Of a stretch of 64,000 nt of DNA, positions 48,344 to 57,557 are shown piece by piece. A program made the translations under genes and the position numbers. Position 1 is the first letter of the stretch; the number at the start of each line of letters is the position of its first letter. This DNA comes from Xanthomonas sontii (GTDB lineage: Bacteria > Pseudomonadota > Gammaproteobacteria > Xanthomonadales > Xanthomonadaceae): assembly GCF_040529055.1 (NCBI RefSeq), contig NZ_CP132342.1, forward strand, positions 2,540,001 through 2,604,000, written 5' to 3'. The notes under the pieces are model-generated. The model worked only from the letters and a program-made list of their open reading frames with translations. It did not search any database and was not told where the DNA came from.

Positions 48344-49228
48344 TTATCCGGATGCGGCCGGCGATGCCAAGCCGCGCGTGCCGCCGGCGCTGGCCAGGTA
48401 ACGGGCCGGAGGATGGCCGAAGCGGCCGCGAAAGGCGGTGACGAAGGCGCTGGGGCTGCTGTAGCCCAGCCGGAAGGCGGTGTCGGCGACGCTGGCGCCG
48501 TCGCTGAGCCGGCGCAGCGCCTCGGCCAGCCGCGCCTGCTGGCGCCAGCCGGCAAAGCCGAAGCCGGTCTCGTCGCGGAAGTGGCGGCTCAGGCTACGCG
48601 CCGACAGCCCGGCCCAGTGCGCCCATTGCGCCAGCGAGCGGTCGTCGGCGGGGGTTTCCAGCAACTGGGTGGCGATGCGCAGCAGCCGGCGGTCGCGCGG
48701 CATCGGCAGGTGCAGATGCTCGACCGGGGCGTTGCGCACCTCGTCCAGCAGCACCGCGCACAGGCGCTGCTGCTCGGCCGCCAGCACCGGCGGCACCCCC
48801 CACTGGCTCATCCGCCGCAGCACCTCCCGGAACAGGCCGTTCATGCCGATCACGCAGGTCCGCGGCGGCAGGTCGGCGCAGACGTCGGGGCGGATCAGCA
48901 CCAGGTAGCTGCGCACCCGCCCGGACACCTGCACCGTGTGCAGTTCCTGCGGCGGCATCCAGCCGGCACAGCCCGGCGGCAGCGACCACTGGCCGTGCGC
49001 GGTGCGGGTGCTCAGCACGCCGTCTTCCACATAGATCAATTGCCCGCGCACGTGGCGGTGCCAGTCCACCTCGCGCCGCAGCGACACCGGCGAATGCGCG
49101 ATGAAGGCCAGCGCGGGCGGGCCATCGGCGCGCTCGAACCACTCCATGGCGCGCGGGTCCAGCGCGCTGTCGGAGCCGACGGTGGCCGGAACGTCGGCCG
49201 GCTGAGTTGGCGCGATTTCGATATCCAT
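48344..49228 (-). CDS. AraC family transcriptional regulator
   Basis: The 294-residue protein has an N-terminal cupin-like sensor region (WHRHVRGQLIYVEDGVLSTR) and a C-terminal double helix-turn-helix with WAHWAGLSARSLSRHFRDET and VADTAFRLGYSSPSAFVTAF. It is divergent from the emrR operon (141-nt gap), so it could regulate efflux genes or itself; not demonstrated. Confidence 0.9.
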   Translation of the reverse strand: MDIEIAPTQPADVPATVGSDSALDPRAMEWFERADGPPALAFIAHSPVSLRREVDWHRHVRGQLIYVEDGVLSTRTAHGQWSLPPGCAGWMPPQELHTVQVSGRVRSYLVLIRPDVCADLPPRTCVIGMNGLFREVLRRMSQWGVPPVLAAEQQRLCAVLLDEVRNAPVEHLHLPMPRDRRLLRIATQLLETPADDRSLAQWAHWAGLSARSLSRHFRDETGFGFAGWRQQARLAEALRRLSDGASVADTAFRLGYSSPSAFVTAFRGRFGHPPARYLASAGGTRGLASPAASG

Positions 49229-49326
49229 TGTCCGGATTGTAATACCGAGCCATGGCCGCGCGCCGCTACAGTGCGCTCGCCGTCAGTGTTCCTTCGCTGC
49301 AACGCAGCATCTAGTTTCCTTGGGGA

Positions 49327-49361
49327 TATTTTCTTGACATATATTTCTAAATGAAAATAAT
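49327..49361 (+). promoter_or_regulatory. Promoter and operator of emrR-emrCAB
   Basis: TTGACA (49334-49339) and AATAAT (49356-49361) with 16 nt spacing form a strong promoter; the start would be at about 49368, almost at the ATG 49370. The inverted repeat TATTTTC (49327-49333) / GAAAATA (49353-49359) overlaps both boxes, an AT-rich palindrome suited to a MarR dimer, so autorepression is likely. Confidence 0.65.
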
Positions 49362-49369
49362 GGGCGCCC

Positions 49370-49819
49370 ATGAACTGCGCTCCCTCCTTTCCTGGCCCGC
49401 CCTCGTTCGGCCTGTTGCTGCGCCAGGTGCGTGACGGCCTGATGCGCCGCCTCGACCGCGCCATGGCCGGGCTGGAGCCGGACCTGGGCTTCAGCCACTA
49501 CATCGGCATGAAGGCCCTGGCCCACATGGCGCCGTGCACCGCCAACGAACTGGCCCAGGCCATCGACCAGAACCCCAGCGCGGTGACGCGCCTGCTGGAC
49601 AAGCTGGAAGACCTGGGCTGGGTGCGCCGCGAGGCGCACGCGCAGGACCGCCGCGCGCTGCGCCTGGTGCTGACCGACGAAGGCCAGGCGCTGTGGCAGC
49701 AGCTCAAGCAGCGCGGCGACGACGTCATCGCCGATGCCTTGCGCGATCTGTCCGCCGACGAGCGCGAGCACTTGTTTTCGCTGTTGGTCCGCGTCCGCGA
49801 TTCCCTCAATTCGCCCTGA
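49370..49819 (+). CDS. emrR: MarR family regulator, EmrR-like
   Basis: The 149-residue winged-helix repressor has LAQAIDQNPSAVTRLLDKLE as recognition region and a wing with DRRALRLVLTDEGQ. It heads the operon encoding an outer membrane factor, membrane fusion protein and MFS pump, the same order as emrR-emrC-emrA-emrB of Stenotrophomonas maltophilia. It likely represses the operon through the palindrome at 49327-49359, released by pump substrates. Confidence 0.88.
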   Translation: MNCAPSFPGPPSFGLLLRQVRDGLMRRLDRAMAGLEPDLGFSHYIGMKALAHMAPCTANELAQAIDQNPSAVTRLLDKLEDLGWVRREAHAQDRRALRLVLTDEGQALWQQLKQRGDDVIADALRDLSADEREHLFSLLVRVRDSLNSP

Positions 49820-49829
49820 ACCCGCCCAC

Positions 49830-51317
49830 ATGACTCTGTCTTCTTCTCCCTCCCGCCTGCGCCCGTTCGCGGTCGCGGCCCTCACCCTGGCACTGGCGGC
49901 CTGCGCCAGCAGCCGTGGCCTGGAACCGCAGGGGCGCCGGCTCGATGCCGACCGCCAGCTGCACATCGGCAAGACCCTGGCCGCCGACGCGCTGGCGCCG
50001 GCGCCGTGGCCGCAGCAGGACTGGTGGAAGGCGCTGGGCGATCCGCAGCTCGACGCGCTGATCGCCGAGGCCCTGCAGGGCACGCCCAGCCTGGACGCCG
50101 CCGATGCGCGGCTGCGCCTGGCGCAGGCGCAGGCCGGCGCGGCCGATGCCGACCGCGGCGCCAAGCTGTCGCTGTCGGCCGGCTACACCGGCCTGCAACT
50201 GCCCAAGGGCCTGGCCGGCGACGAGATCGGCGGCAAGTACATCCACAACGAGCAGGCGCTGCTGAACTTCAGCTACGGCTTCGACCTGTGGGGCGGCAAG
50301 CGCGCCTCGTGGGAGGCGGCGGTGGACCAGGCGCATGCGGCCGAGGTCGACGCGCAGGCCGCGCGCCTGGACCTGTCGGCCGGCGTCGCCCGCGCCTATG
50401 CGCAACTGGGTTACGCCTGGCATCTGTACGACCTGGCCGGCGCCGAACTGGCGCGCTCGGAGAACAGCCTGAAGCTGGTGCGGCAGCGCCGCGATGCCGG
50501 CATCGACAACAACCTGCAACTGCGCCAGGCCGAGGCGCGGGTGCCGGCGGCGCGCCAGCAGCAGGCGGCGGCGCAGCAGCAGATCGACGAAGCGCGCACC
50601 GCCCTGGCGGCCTTGCTCGGCCGCGGCCCGGATCGCGGGCTGCAGATCGAGCGCCCGCGCCTGCTCGACCCGCAGGTCGCGCGGGTGCCGTCGGTGCTGC
50701 CCAGCGACCTGCTCGGCCGCCGGCCCGACGTGGTCGCCGCGCGCTGGCGCGTGGAAGCCGCCTCGCAGGGCATCCATGCGGCCAAGGCGCAGTTCTATCC
50801 CAGCATCAATCTGACCCTGCTGGGCGGCGTCGCCGCCACCAACCCGAGCGACCTGTTCAAGAGTTCGTCGGTGCTGGGTCTGCTCAGCCCGGGCGTGAGC
50901 CTGCCGCTGTTCGACAGCGGGCGGCTGCGCAGCCAGCTGGCCGAGCGCGATGCGCAGTACGACCTGGCGGTGGCCAACTACAACCAGACCCTGGTGGCGG
51001 CGCTGCGCGAGGTGGCCGATCAGGTCAACGCCGCGCGTTCGCTGGCCGAGCAGGCGCAGCAGCAGGCGCAGGCGCTGGAGACGGCGCAGGCCGCCTTCGA
51101 CCTGTCGCAGCAGCGCTACCGCGCCGGCATCGGCAACTACCTGGACGTGCTCAGCGCGCAACAGCAGTTGCTGGACGCGCAGCAGCGCCTGGCGTCGCTG
51201 CAATCCAATCAGATCCTGGTCTCGGTGCGCCTGAATCAGGCGCTGGGCGGCGGCTACGACGCCACCTCCGCCGCCGATGCGCCGAGCTCTTCTTCTTCCG
51301 CACCTTCGCATTCCTGA
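49830..51317 (+). CDS. emrC: Outer membrane efflux lipoprotein (EmrC-like, TolC/OprM family)
   Basis: The 495-residue product has a lipoprotein signal with lipobox LAAC (Cys about 24) and two RND-type outer membrane factor repeats: QDWWKALGDPQLDALIAEAL, then helical coiled-coil regions with QAEARVPAARQQQAAAQQQI. The C-terminal half has GIGNYLDVLSAQQQLLDAQQ. It would form the outer membrane channel for EmrA/EmrB. A Ser-rich tail ends the protein. It starts 10 nt after emrR. Confidence 0.92.
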   Translation: MTLSSSPSRLRPFAVAALTLALAACASSRGLEPQGRRLDADRQLHIGKTLAADALAPAPWPQQDWWKALGDPQLDALIAEALQGTPSLDAADARLRLAQAQAGAADADRGAKLSLSAGYTGLQLPKGLAGDEIGGKYIHNEQALLNFSYGFDLWGGKRASWEAAVDQAHAAEVDAQAARLDLSAGVARAYAQLGYAWHLYDLAGAELARSENSLKLVRQRRDAGIDNNLQLRQAEARVPAARQQQAAAQQQIDEARTALAALLGRGPDRGLQIERPRLLDPQVARVPSVLPSDLLGRRPDVVAARWRVEAASQGIHAAKAQFYPSINLTLLGGVAATNPSDLFKSSSVLGLLSPGVSLPLFDSGRLRSQLAERDAQYDLAVANYNQTLVAALREVADQVNAARSLAEQAQQQAQALETAQAAFDLSQQRYRAGIGNYLDVLSAQQQLLDAQQRLASLQSNQILVSVRLNQALGGGYDATSAADAPSSSSSAPSHS

Positions 51318-51327
51318 GATCGCTGCA

Positions 51328-52509
51328 ATGAATCAGACAACGACCCCCGCTTCCTCCGCTCCCGCCCCCAGCCGGCGCGGCAAGCTGCTGCGCGGCCTGG
51401 CCGTGGTAGTGGTGCTGGTGCTGATCGCGCTGGCGATCTGGTATTTCCTGGTCGGCCGCTGGCACGAGGACACCGACGACGCCTACGTGCAGGGCAACCT
51501 GGTGCAGATCACCCCGATGGTGGCCGGCACCGTGGTGCGCATCGACGCCGACGACGGCATGCGCGTGGAGCGCGGCCAGCCGCTGGTCAAGCTCGACCCG
51601 GCCGACACCGAGGTCGCCCTGCAGCAGGCCGAGGCCAACCTGGCGCGGACCGTGCGCCAGGTGCGCGGTCTGTACCGCTCGGTCGAGGGCGCCCAGGCCG
51701 AACTGTCCGCGCAGCAGGTGACCCTGCAGCGCGCCCGCGCCGACGTCGCCCGCCGCGCCAGCCTGGTCGCCACCGGTGCGATTTCCGCCGAAGAGCTGGC
51801 GCATGCCCGCGATCAGCTGGCCGCCGCCGAGGCCGCGGTCAGCGGCTCGCGCGAGACCCTGGCGCGCAACCGCGCGTTGATCGACGAGAACGGCGTGGCC
51901 GACCAGCCCGACGTGCAGGGCGCCGCCGCGCAGGTGCGCCAGGCCTTCCTCAACAACGCCCGCAGCGCCATCGTCGCGCCGGTGTCCGGCTACGTGGCAC
52001 GGCGCTCGGTGCAGGTCGGCCAGCGCGTGCAGCCCGGCACCGCGCTGATGGCGGTGGTGCCGCTGAACCAGGTGTGGGTGGACGCCAACTTCAAGGAAAC
52101 CCAGCTCAAGCACATGCGCCTGGGCCAGCCGGTGGAACTGGAGTCGGATGTGTATGGCAGCGCGGTGACCTACCACGGCACCGTGCAGAGCCTGGGCATC
52201 GGCACCGGCAGTGCGTTCTCGCTGCTGCCGGCGCAGAACGCCAGCGGCAACTGGATCAAGATCGTGCAGCGCGTGCCGGTGCGCATCGCCATCGACGCCA
52301 AGCAGCTGGAGCAGCATCCGCTGCGCATCGGCCTGTCGATGAAGGCCGACGTCAACCTGCATGACCAGAACGGCGCGGTGCTGCCGACCAAGCCGGCCAG
52401 CGGCGCGCTGCTGGATACCGATGTGTATGCGCAGCAGCTGCAGCAGGCCGATGCGGCCGTGAAGCAGATCATCCACGCCAATCTGCCCGACGCCGCCAAG
52501 GCGAACTGA
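51328..52509 (+). CDS. emrA: EmrA-like efflux membrane fusion protein
   Basis: The 393-residue adaptor has a short cytoplasmic tail and one membrane helix (about 23-43). A lipoyl domain (DAYVQGNLVQITPMVAGTVV), a coiled-coil hairpin (QQAEANLARTVRQVRGLYRS and following) and the beta-barrel domain complete it. It links EmrB to the outer membrane channel. It starts 10 nt after emrC and is followed 8 nt later by emrB. Confidence 0.95.
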   Translation: MNQTTTPASSAPAPSRRGKLLRGLAVVVVLVLIALAIWYFLVGRWHEDTDDAYVQGNLVQITPMVAGTVVRIDADDGMRVERGQPLVKLDPADTEVALQQAEANLARTVRQVRGLYRSVEGAQAELSAQQVTLQRARADVARRASLVATGAISAEELAHARDQLAAAEAAVSGSRETLARNRALIDENGVADQPDVQGAAAQVRQAFLNNARSAIVAPVSGYVARRSVQVGQRVQPGTALMAVVPLNQVWVDANFKETQLKHMRLGQPVELESDVYGSAVTYHGTVQSLGIGTGSAFSLLPAQNASGNWIKIVQRVPVRIAIDAKQLEQHPLRIGLSMKADVNLHDQNGAVLPTKPASGALLDTDVYAQQLQQADAAVKQIIHANLPDAAKAN

Positions 52510-52517
52510 GCCCGGTC

Positions 52518-54095
52518 ATGTCCAACCAAGCTGCCGCTCCCGCCGCGCCCGGGGTTCCGGGCGCACCGGCCGCCGGGTTCCGCCCGGCCAGTGTGGCGTT
52601 GTGCACGGTGGGCCTGGCGATGGCCTCGTTCATGCAGGTGCTCGACACCACCATCGCCAACGTCTCGCTGCCCACCATCGCCGGCAACCTCGGCGCCAGT
52701 TCGCAGCAGGCGACCTGGGTCATCACCTCGTTCGCGGTCAGCAACGCCATCGCGCTGCCGCTGACCGGCTTCCTCAGCCGCCGTTTCGGCGAGACCAAGC
52801 TGTTCGTGTGGGCCACGCTGGCCTTCACCGCGGCCTCGCTGCTGTGCGGCCTGGCCCAGAGCATGGGCATGCTGGTGGTGTCGCGCGCGCTGCAGGGTTT
52901 CGTCTGCGGCCCGATGTACCCGATCACCCAGAGCCTGCTGGTGTCGATCTACCCGCGCGAGAAACGCGGCCAGGCGCTGGCCTTGCTGGCGATGATCACC
53001 GTGGTCGCGCCCATCGCCGGGCCGATCCTCGGCGGCTGGATCACCGACAACTACAGCTGGGAATGGATCTTCCTGATCAACGTGCCGCTGGGCATCATCG
53101 CCGCGACCGTGGTCGGCTCGCAGCTGCGCGACCGGCCCGAGCCGATCGAGCGCCCGCGCATGGATTACGTCGGCCTGATCACCCTGATCATCGGCGTCGG
53201 CTGCCTGCAGGTGGTGCTGGACCTGGGCAACGACGAGGACTGGTTCAGTTCGACCAAGATCGTCGTGCTGGCCGCGATCTCGGCGGTGGCGCTGGCGGTG
53301 TTCCTGATCTGGGAGCTGACCGACAAGGATCCGATCGTCGACCTGCGGCTGTTCCGCCACCGCAACTTCCGCGCCGGCACCATGGCGCTGATCGTCGCCT
53401 ATGCCGCGTTCTTCAGCGTGTCGCTGCTGATCCCGCAGTGGCTGCAGCGCGACATGGGCTACACCGCGATCTGGGCCGGCCTGGCCACCGCGCCGATCGG
53501 CATCCTGCCGGTGATCATGACCCCGTTCGTCGGCAAGTACGCCTCGCGCTTCGACCTGCGGCTGCTGGCCAGCATCGCCTTCATCTTCATGGCCACCACC
53601 AGCTTCATGCGCTCGGACTTCAACCTGCAGGTGGATTTCCCGCACGTGGCCGGGGTGCAGTTGCTGATGGGCGTGGGCGTGGCGCTGTTCTTCATGCCGG
53701 TGCTGCAGATCCTGCTGTCGGACCTGGACGGGCGCGAGATCGCCGCCGGTTCCGGCCTGGCCACGTTCCTGCGCACGCTGGGCGGCAGCTTCGCCGCCTC
53801 GCTGACCACCTACCTGTGGGCCAAGCGCACGCAGCTGCACCATGCGCACCTGACCGAACACATCTCCACCTACACGCCGGGCATGCAGGAACAGGTGCAG
53901 ATGATGGGCAACGGCAGCCTGCAGAACGGCGCGGCGCTGCTCAACAACACCATCAACCACCAGGCCTCGCAGATGGGCTTCAACGACATCTTCTACCTGC
54001 TGGGCTGGACCTTCCTCGGGATCATCTTCTTCCTGTGGCTGGCCAAGCCGCCGTTCGGCGGTGGTGGTGGCGCGGCGGCGGCTGGCGGCCACTGA
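52518..54095 (+). CDS. emrB: EmrB-like DHA2 family MFS efflux pump
   Basis: The 525-residue transporter has about fourteen membrane helices. It shows DHA2 family motifs: MQVLDTTIANVSLPTIAGNL (motif D1), LSRRFGETKLFVWA (motif A-like) and APIAGPILGGWI (motif C). It exports hydrophobic drugs through EmrA and EmrC by proton antiport. The C-terminus is Gly/Ala rich. It is the last gene of the operon. Confidence 0.96.
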   Translation: MSNQAAAPAAPGVPGAPAAGFRPASVALCTVGLAMASFMQVLDTTIANVSLPTIAGNLGASSQQATWVITSFAVSNAIALPLTGFLSRRFGETKLFVWATLAFTAASLLCGLAQSMGMLVVSRALQGFVCGPMYPITQSLLVSIYPREKRGQALALLAMITVVAPIAGPILGGWITDNYSWEWIFLINVPLGIIAATVVGSQLRDRPEPIERPRMDYVGLITLIIGVGCLQVVLDLGNDEDWFSSTKIVVLAAISAVALAVFLIWELTDKDPIVDLRLFRHRNFRAGTMALIVAYAAFFSVSLLIPQWLQRDMGYTAIWAGLATAPIGILPVIMTPFVGKYASRFDLRLLASIAFIFMATTSFMRSDFNLQVDFPHVAGVQLLMGVGVALFFMPVLQILLSDLDGREIAAGSGLATFLRTLGGSFAASLTTYLWAKRTQLHHAHLTEHISTYTPGMQEQVQMMGNGSLQNGAALLNNTINHQASQMGFNDIFYLLGWTFLGIIFFLWLAKPPFGGGGGAAAAGGH

Positions 54096-54337
54096 GCCTC
54101 GACGGCGGCATGTCGGCACGGGCGGCACCACGACCCGTGCCGTTCCATGCCGCTGCAATGGTGGTGCGCAAGCGGCGCTTGCACGCCATTGCCTGATGGC
54201 GTGCCGTCCGGCGCGCCGCACCAGTGCATGCCAAGTGACATGCATGCCCGGCGTCGCGCTCCGGCGCCGGGACACTTGCCGCTGCCGCGGCCTGCGCACC
54301 AGAATGCGGCTCTTCGCAGGCTTCGGCAGCCCCGCAC

Positions 54338-55870
54338 ATGCAGCGCTTTCTTCGCGCCTTCGGCGCCCGCTTCGCCGCATCGCTTCCGCGCGCGGCCGTC
54401 CTCGTACTGCTATGTCTTGGTGCGCACCCGGACCATGCGCAGGCCGCGCCGCCGCCGGCGGCCTCGCCGGTGCCGGTGACCCCGGCCGATCGCCTGCACG
54501 AAGCCTGGTGGGCCGAGCGCCACCAGCAGGTGCTGGCGCAGGTGCGTGCGCACCCGGATGCGCCGCTGCTGCTGATCGGCGATTCGATCACCCAGAACGA
54601 CGAGAAGGCGCAGGCACCGGACGAAGACTTCCAGTCGACCTGGCAGACCTTCTACGGCAGCCGCGGCGCGCTCAACCTCGGCTTCAGCGGCGACGCCACC
54701 GAACACGTGCTGTGGCGTCTGCAGCACGGCGAGGTCGACGGCCTGCGGCCCAAGGTCGCGGTCCTGCTGATCGGTACCAACAACACCGGCCACGAAGGGC
54801 ACAGCGCGGCGGACACGGTGCGCGGCATCGACGCGGTGGTCGCCACGCTGGAGCAGCGCCTGCCGCGCACCCGCATCCTGTTGCTCGGCCTGCTGCCCAG
54901 CGCACTGTCGGCGCAGAAGAGTGCGCGCGACGCCGAGGTCAACCGCGCGCTGGCGGTGCGCTACGGCGACAATCCGCGTGTGGCCTACCTGGACATCGGC
55001 ACCGTGTTCCAGCGCGTCGACGGCACGCTGGACCCGAGCCTGTTCTACGATCCGCGGCAGCGTCCCGGCAGTGGCGCGCTGCATCCGGACACGCGTGGGC
55101 AGCGGCGCATGGCCGAGGCCATCGAGCCGACCCTGGCGCGGCTGCTCGACGAGGCGCCGCGGGTGCCGCTGGACGCGATGACCGACGTCGACACCGCGCG
55201 CATCGCCGTGCCCTGGCTGGAGCAGGATTCCTACGACTGGTACGGCCGCCACCATGCCGCGCTGGACGCCGCGCGGCAGTTGCAGCCGCAGGTGGTGATG
55301 CTCGGCGACTCGATCACCCATTTCTGGGCGGGCGCGCCGCAGGCGATCCGGGTGAATGGCGCGCAGGCCTGGCAACGCACCTTCGGCGACGCGCGGGTGC
55401 TGAACCTGGGCTTCGGCTGGGACCGCACCCAGAACGTACTGTGGCGGCTGCGCCAGGGCGAGGTCGACGGTCTGGCGCCGCGCTGGGTGGTGATCAACCT
55501 CGGCACCAACAACCTCGCCGGCACCGAGCATGCGCGCACCAACACGCCGAGGGAGACCGCCGACGGCGTGGCGGCGGTGGTCGCCGAGATCCGGCGGCGC
55601 CTGCCACGCAGCCGGATCGTGCTGATGGGCATCTTCCCGCGCGGCTTCGCCGCCGATGCGCCGCAGCGTGCGCCGATCCTGGAGACCAACCGCTTGCTGG
55701 CCGCGCGCTTCGCCCACGACCCGCAGGTGCGCTGGCTCGACATCGGCGCGCGCTTCCTGCAGCCGGACGGCACGCTGCCGGCGGCGCTGATGCCCGATGG
55801 CACCCATCCCAGCGAAGCGGGCTACGCGATCTGGGGCGAGGCGCTGCGCACGCTCGGCGTCGGCGGCTGA
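54338..55870 (+). CDS. Secreted protein with two tandem SGNH/GDSL hydrolase domains
   Basis: The 510-residue protein has a signal peptide (to about 37) and two homologous SGNH domains. Block I motifs GDSIT lie at 81-85 and 323-327, and block III GTNN at 146-149 and 389-392. The second domain ends with DGTHPSEAGY (catalytic Asp and His). In the first, the DxxH is replaced: Gly246-Ala-Leu-His249, so the catalytic Asp is missing and that domain may be weak or non-catalytic. Substrate may be an acetylated carbohydrate or lipid ester. Confidence 0.87.
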   Translation: MQRFLRAFGARFAASLPRAAVLVLLCLGAHPDHAQAAPPPAASPVPVTPADRLHEAWWAERHQQVLAQVRAHPDAPLLLIGDSITQNDEKAQAPDEDFQSTWQTFYGSRGALNLGFSGDATEHVLWRLQHGEVDGLRPKVAVLLIGTNNTGHEGHSAADTVRGIDAVVATLEQRLPRTRILLLGLLPSALSAQKSARDAEVNRALAVRYGDNPRVAYLDIGTVFQRVDGTLDPSLFYDPRQRPGSGALHPDTRGQRRMAEAIEPTLARLLDEAPRVPLDAMTDVDTARIAVPWLEQDSYDWYGRHHAALDAARQLQPQVVMLGDSITHFWAGAPQAIRVNGAQAWQRTFGDARVLNLGFGWDRTQNVLWRLRQGEVDGLAPRWVVINLGTNNLAGTEHARTNTPRETADGVAAVVAEIRRRLPRSRIVLMGIFPRGFAADAPQRAPILETNRLLAARFAHDPQVRWLDIGARFLQPDGTLPAALMPDGTHPSEAGYAIWGEALRTLGVGG

Positions 55871-55930
55871 AGAGCGTCTCGAACAGCACGCGTGCCGCGA
55901 CTCAGCGGGAAGCGTGGTTGTCCTCGTAAG

Positions 55931-55986
55931 AGCGGCTTCAGCCGCGACGGGCATGCCGGTAGCGTTTGGTCGCGGCTGAAGCCGCT
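55931..55986. repeat. Inverted pair of AGCGGCTTCAGCCGCGA repeats
   Basis: Two perfect 17-nt inverted arms (55931-55947 and 55970-55986) with a 22-nt loop form a strong stem between the convergent ends of the SGNH gene and the XRE gene. It may act as bidirectional terminator or mRNA end protection (inference). Confidence 0.85.
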
Positions 55987-56049
55987 GCTGCGAACGACAT
56001 TCCGTCGTTACTGGCGATGCCCGAACGCCACACGCGCCGCCAGTGTGAC

Positions 56050-56397
56050 TCAGCCGTTGTCCGGCTTGAGCAATTCCAGCACGGCTTCGCGGCGCCGCAC
56101 CGAGGCGTTGCGATAGCGCGCGAGCAGGGCGCGCTCCTGCGCGTCCTGCGCCAGCAACGGATAGTCGGCGGGCAGGTCCTGCACACGCTTGCCGGGACCG
56201 ACCCCGCACACCAGTTCGTCGAGCGAGCGGTTCAGCACGCTGCGCAGCGTCGGCAGCAGGCGGAAGCTCGGCGTTTCGCGGTCGTTCTCCCAGGCCGACA
56301 CCGAGGACTTGGTGACGTCCAGCGCGAAGCCCAACTGCTCCTGGGTGAGCCCGGCGGCTTTTCTGGCTTCGCGCAAACGCTCGCCGAAGCTATTCAT
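56050..56397 (-). CDS. XRE family transcriptional regulator
   Basis: The 115-residue protein has an N-terminal helix-turn-helix (FGERLREARKAAGLTQEQLG, then VTKSSVSAWENDRETPS). A C-terminal helical segment (LLAQDAQERALLARYRNAS) may serve dimerisation. It resembles small phage-repressor-like regulators. Its target is unknown; neither neighbouring gene has an obvious operator. Confidence 0.88.
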   Translation of the reverse strand: MNSFGERLREARKAAGLTQEQLGFALDVTKSSVSAWENDRETPSFRLLPTLRSVLNRSLDELVCGVGPGKRVQDLPADYPLLAQDAQERALLARYRNASVRRREAVLELLKPDNG

Positions 56398-56648
56398 CGC
56401 GGTGGGCCTTGGGGGACGGCGGGCCTACCAAGATATGGAGCATCCGCCGGCTTGTCGTACAGTCACGCTTGACTCCAATTGTTCGGAGATTCAATACTCG
56501 TGCGGTGCGGAATGCACGGACGCGCGAGGATGCGCATGCAGGACATGGAGGTTGTGGACACGAGGGTGTCGGCGCCGCGGTGCGCCGCCGCCATGCGTTG
56601 GCCGATCGCGGCACGACGCGGCGCCTGCCGGTACGTGGGGGAGGGCGC

Positions 56649-56846
56649 ATGGCCACCTACGAAGTGAGACTCCGGCGCGTCGCGCAACTGGAGCCGTCCT
56701 TGCAGGTGCTGGTGCATGCCGCCAATGCCTACCTGGCCGCGCGTGCGGCCGAACGCCACAACCCGGGCTACCGTGCCTACAAGGTGGCGGTGTGGGTGAA
56801 GGGCGTGCGCGTGGACATCGGTCCGTTGCGTCCGCCGCAGCGCTGA
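56649..56846 (+). CDS. Small uncharacterised protein
   Basis: A 65-residue basic protein starts MATYEVRLRRVAQLEPSLQV and ends VDIGPLRPPQR. A good GGAGGG ribosome binding site precedes the ATG and a terminator follows 25 nt after the stop. The frame is open upstream to 56409 but that part has no start context. No family was recognised. Confidence 0.65.
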   Translation: MATYEVRLRRVAQLEPSLQVLVHAANAYLAARAAERHNPGYRAYKVAVWVKGVRVDIGPLRPPQR

Positions 56847-56869
56847 GCGCCGCGGCCTGCGTGCAGCCA

Positions 56870-56898
56870 ACAAAAAACCCGCCGAAGCGGGTTTTGAG
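56870..56898 (+). terminator. Rho-independent terminator after the small ORF
   Basis: AACCCGC and GCGGGTT arms with a CGAA loop, flanked by an A run on the left and TTTT on the right. It could work in both directions, thus also for the tRNA transcribed towards it. Confidence 0.85.
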
Positions 56899-56920
56899 AT
56901 CTTGCTCGACCTGTCGGTCG

Positions 56921-57005
<85 letters not shown>

Positions 57006-57019
57006 AACTCAGAACGAGA

Positions 57020-57048
57020 ATTGTGCGCGTGGCAGCAGGCGCTGTCAA
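57020..57048 (-). promoter_or_regulatory. Promoter of the minus-strand tRNA-Leu
   Basis: On the minus strand TTGACA (57043-57048) and CACAAT (57020-57025) with 17 nt spacing, about 15 nt from the tRNA 5' end. Confidence 0.75.
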
Positions 57049-57101
57049 GCGTTTTGCGACGGCGGCAGTGCAGCGCCGTCGCGGACGCGTCGGTGGCGAC
57101 C

Positions 57102-57557
57102 TCAGTAGCCGACGTTGAAGCGCAGGCCCTGGTTGATCGCGCAGCGGTAGCCGAGGGTGCTGCCGGTCTGCTGGTAGCTGGGCAGGGCGAACACGAACAT
57201 GGTGAAGTCGATGCTGTTGTCCGGATGCACCTGGTAGCGCAGGAACTGCTGGATCGGCTTGCCGTCGCGGCCGACGGTCACGTGCTCGTCGGCGAAGGAC
57301 AGGGTGCCGTCGGCGGTGACGCGGTAGGCGCCGATGCGCAGGCCGCCGCGGGTCTGGCTCGGGGTGGCGCCGCCGGAGGTGGGCGTGCACTGGCTCAGGT
57401 CGATCGCCACGGCGACCGAGGCGCCGCTGTCCAGGGCGCGCTGGATCTCGGTGAGGGAATTGAGCGTGGCGTCGTCGGCACCGGCGGTGGCGGCGGAGGC
57501 GCTGGTGGCGCTGGCGAACAGGGCGGCGGCGAGCAGGGAGGCGGACAGGCTGTGCAT
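57102..57557 (-). CDS. VirK family protein
   Basis: The 151-residue secreted protein has a signal peptide (to about 22) and a VirK-type domain: NSLTEIQRALDSGASVAVAI leads to DLSQCT, then RGGLRIGAYRVTADGTLSFA, and VHPDNSIDFTMFVF. Two Cys (CTP and YRCAINQ) may pair. VirK proteins are associated with virulence regulons in plant pathogens, but the biochemical role is unknown. It sits alone between two identical tRNA-Leu genes. Confidence 0.75.
   Translation of the reverse strand: MHSLSASLLAAALFASATSASAATAGADDATLNSLTEIQRALDSGASVAVAIDLSQCTPTSGGATPSQTRGGLRIGAYRVTADGTLSFADEHVTVGRDGKPIQQFLRYQVHPDNSIDFTMFVFALPSYQQTGSTLGYRCAINQGLRFNVGY

Noticed and set aside
46025..49354. Very long reading frame (over 1100 codons) antisense to parC and the AraC gene
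   Set aside because: High GC makes antisense frames open; its translation is low-complexity (Arg/Gly/Ala/His/Gln) without family resemblance, while parC opposite is unmistakable.
56409..56648. N-terminal extension of the small ORF at 56649
   Set aside because: The extension lacks a ribosome binding site; the ATG at 56649 has GGAGGG just upstream.
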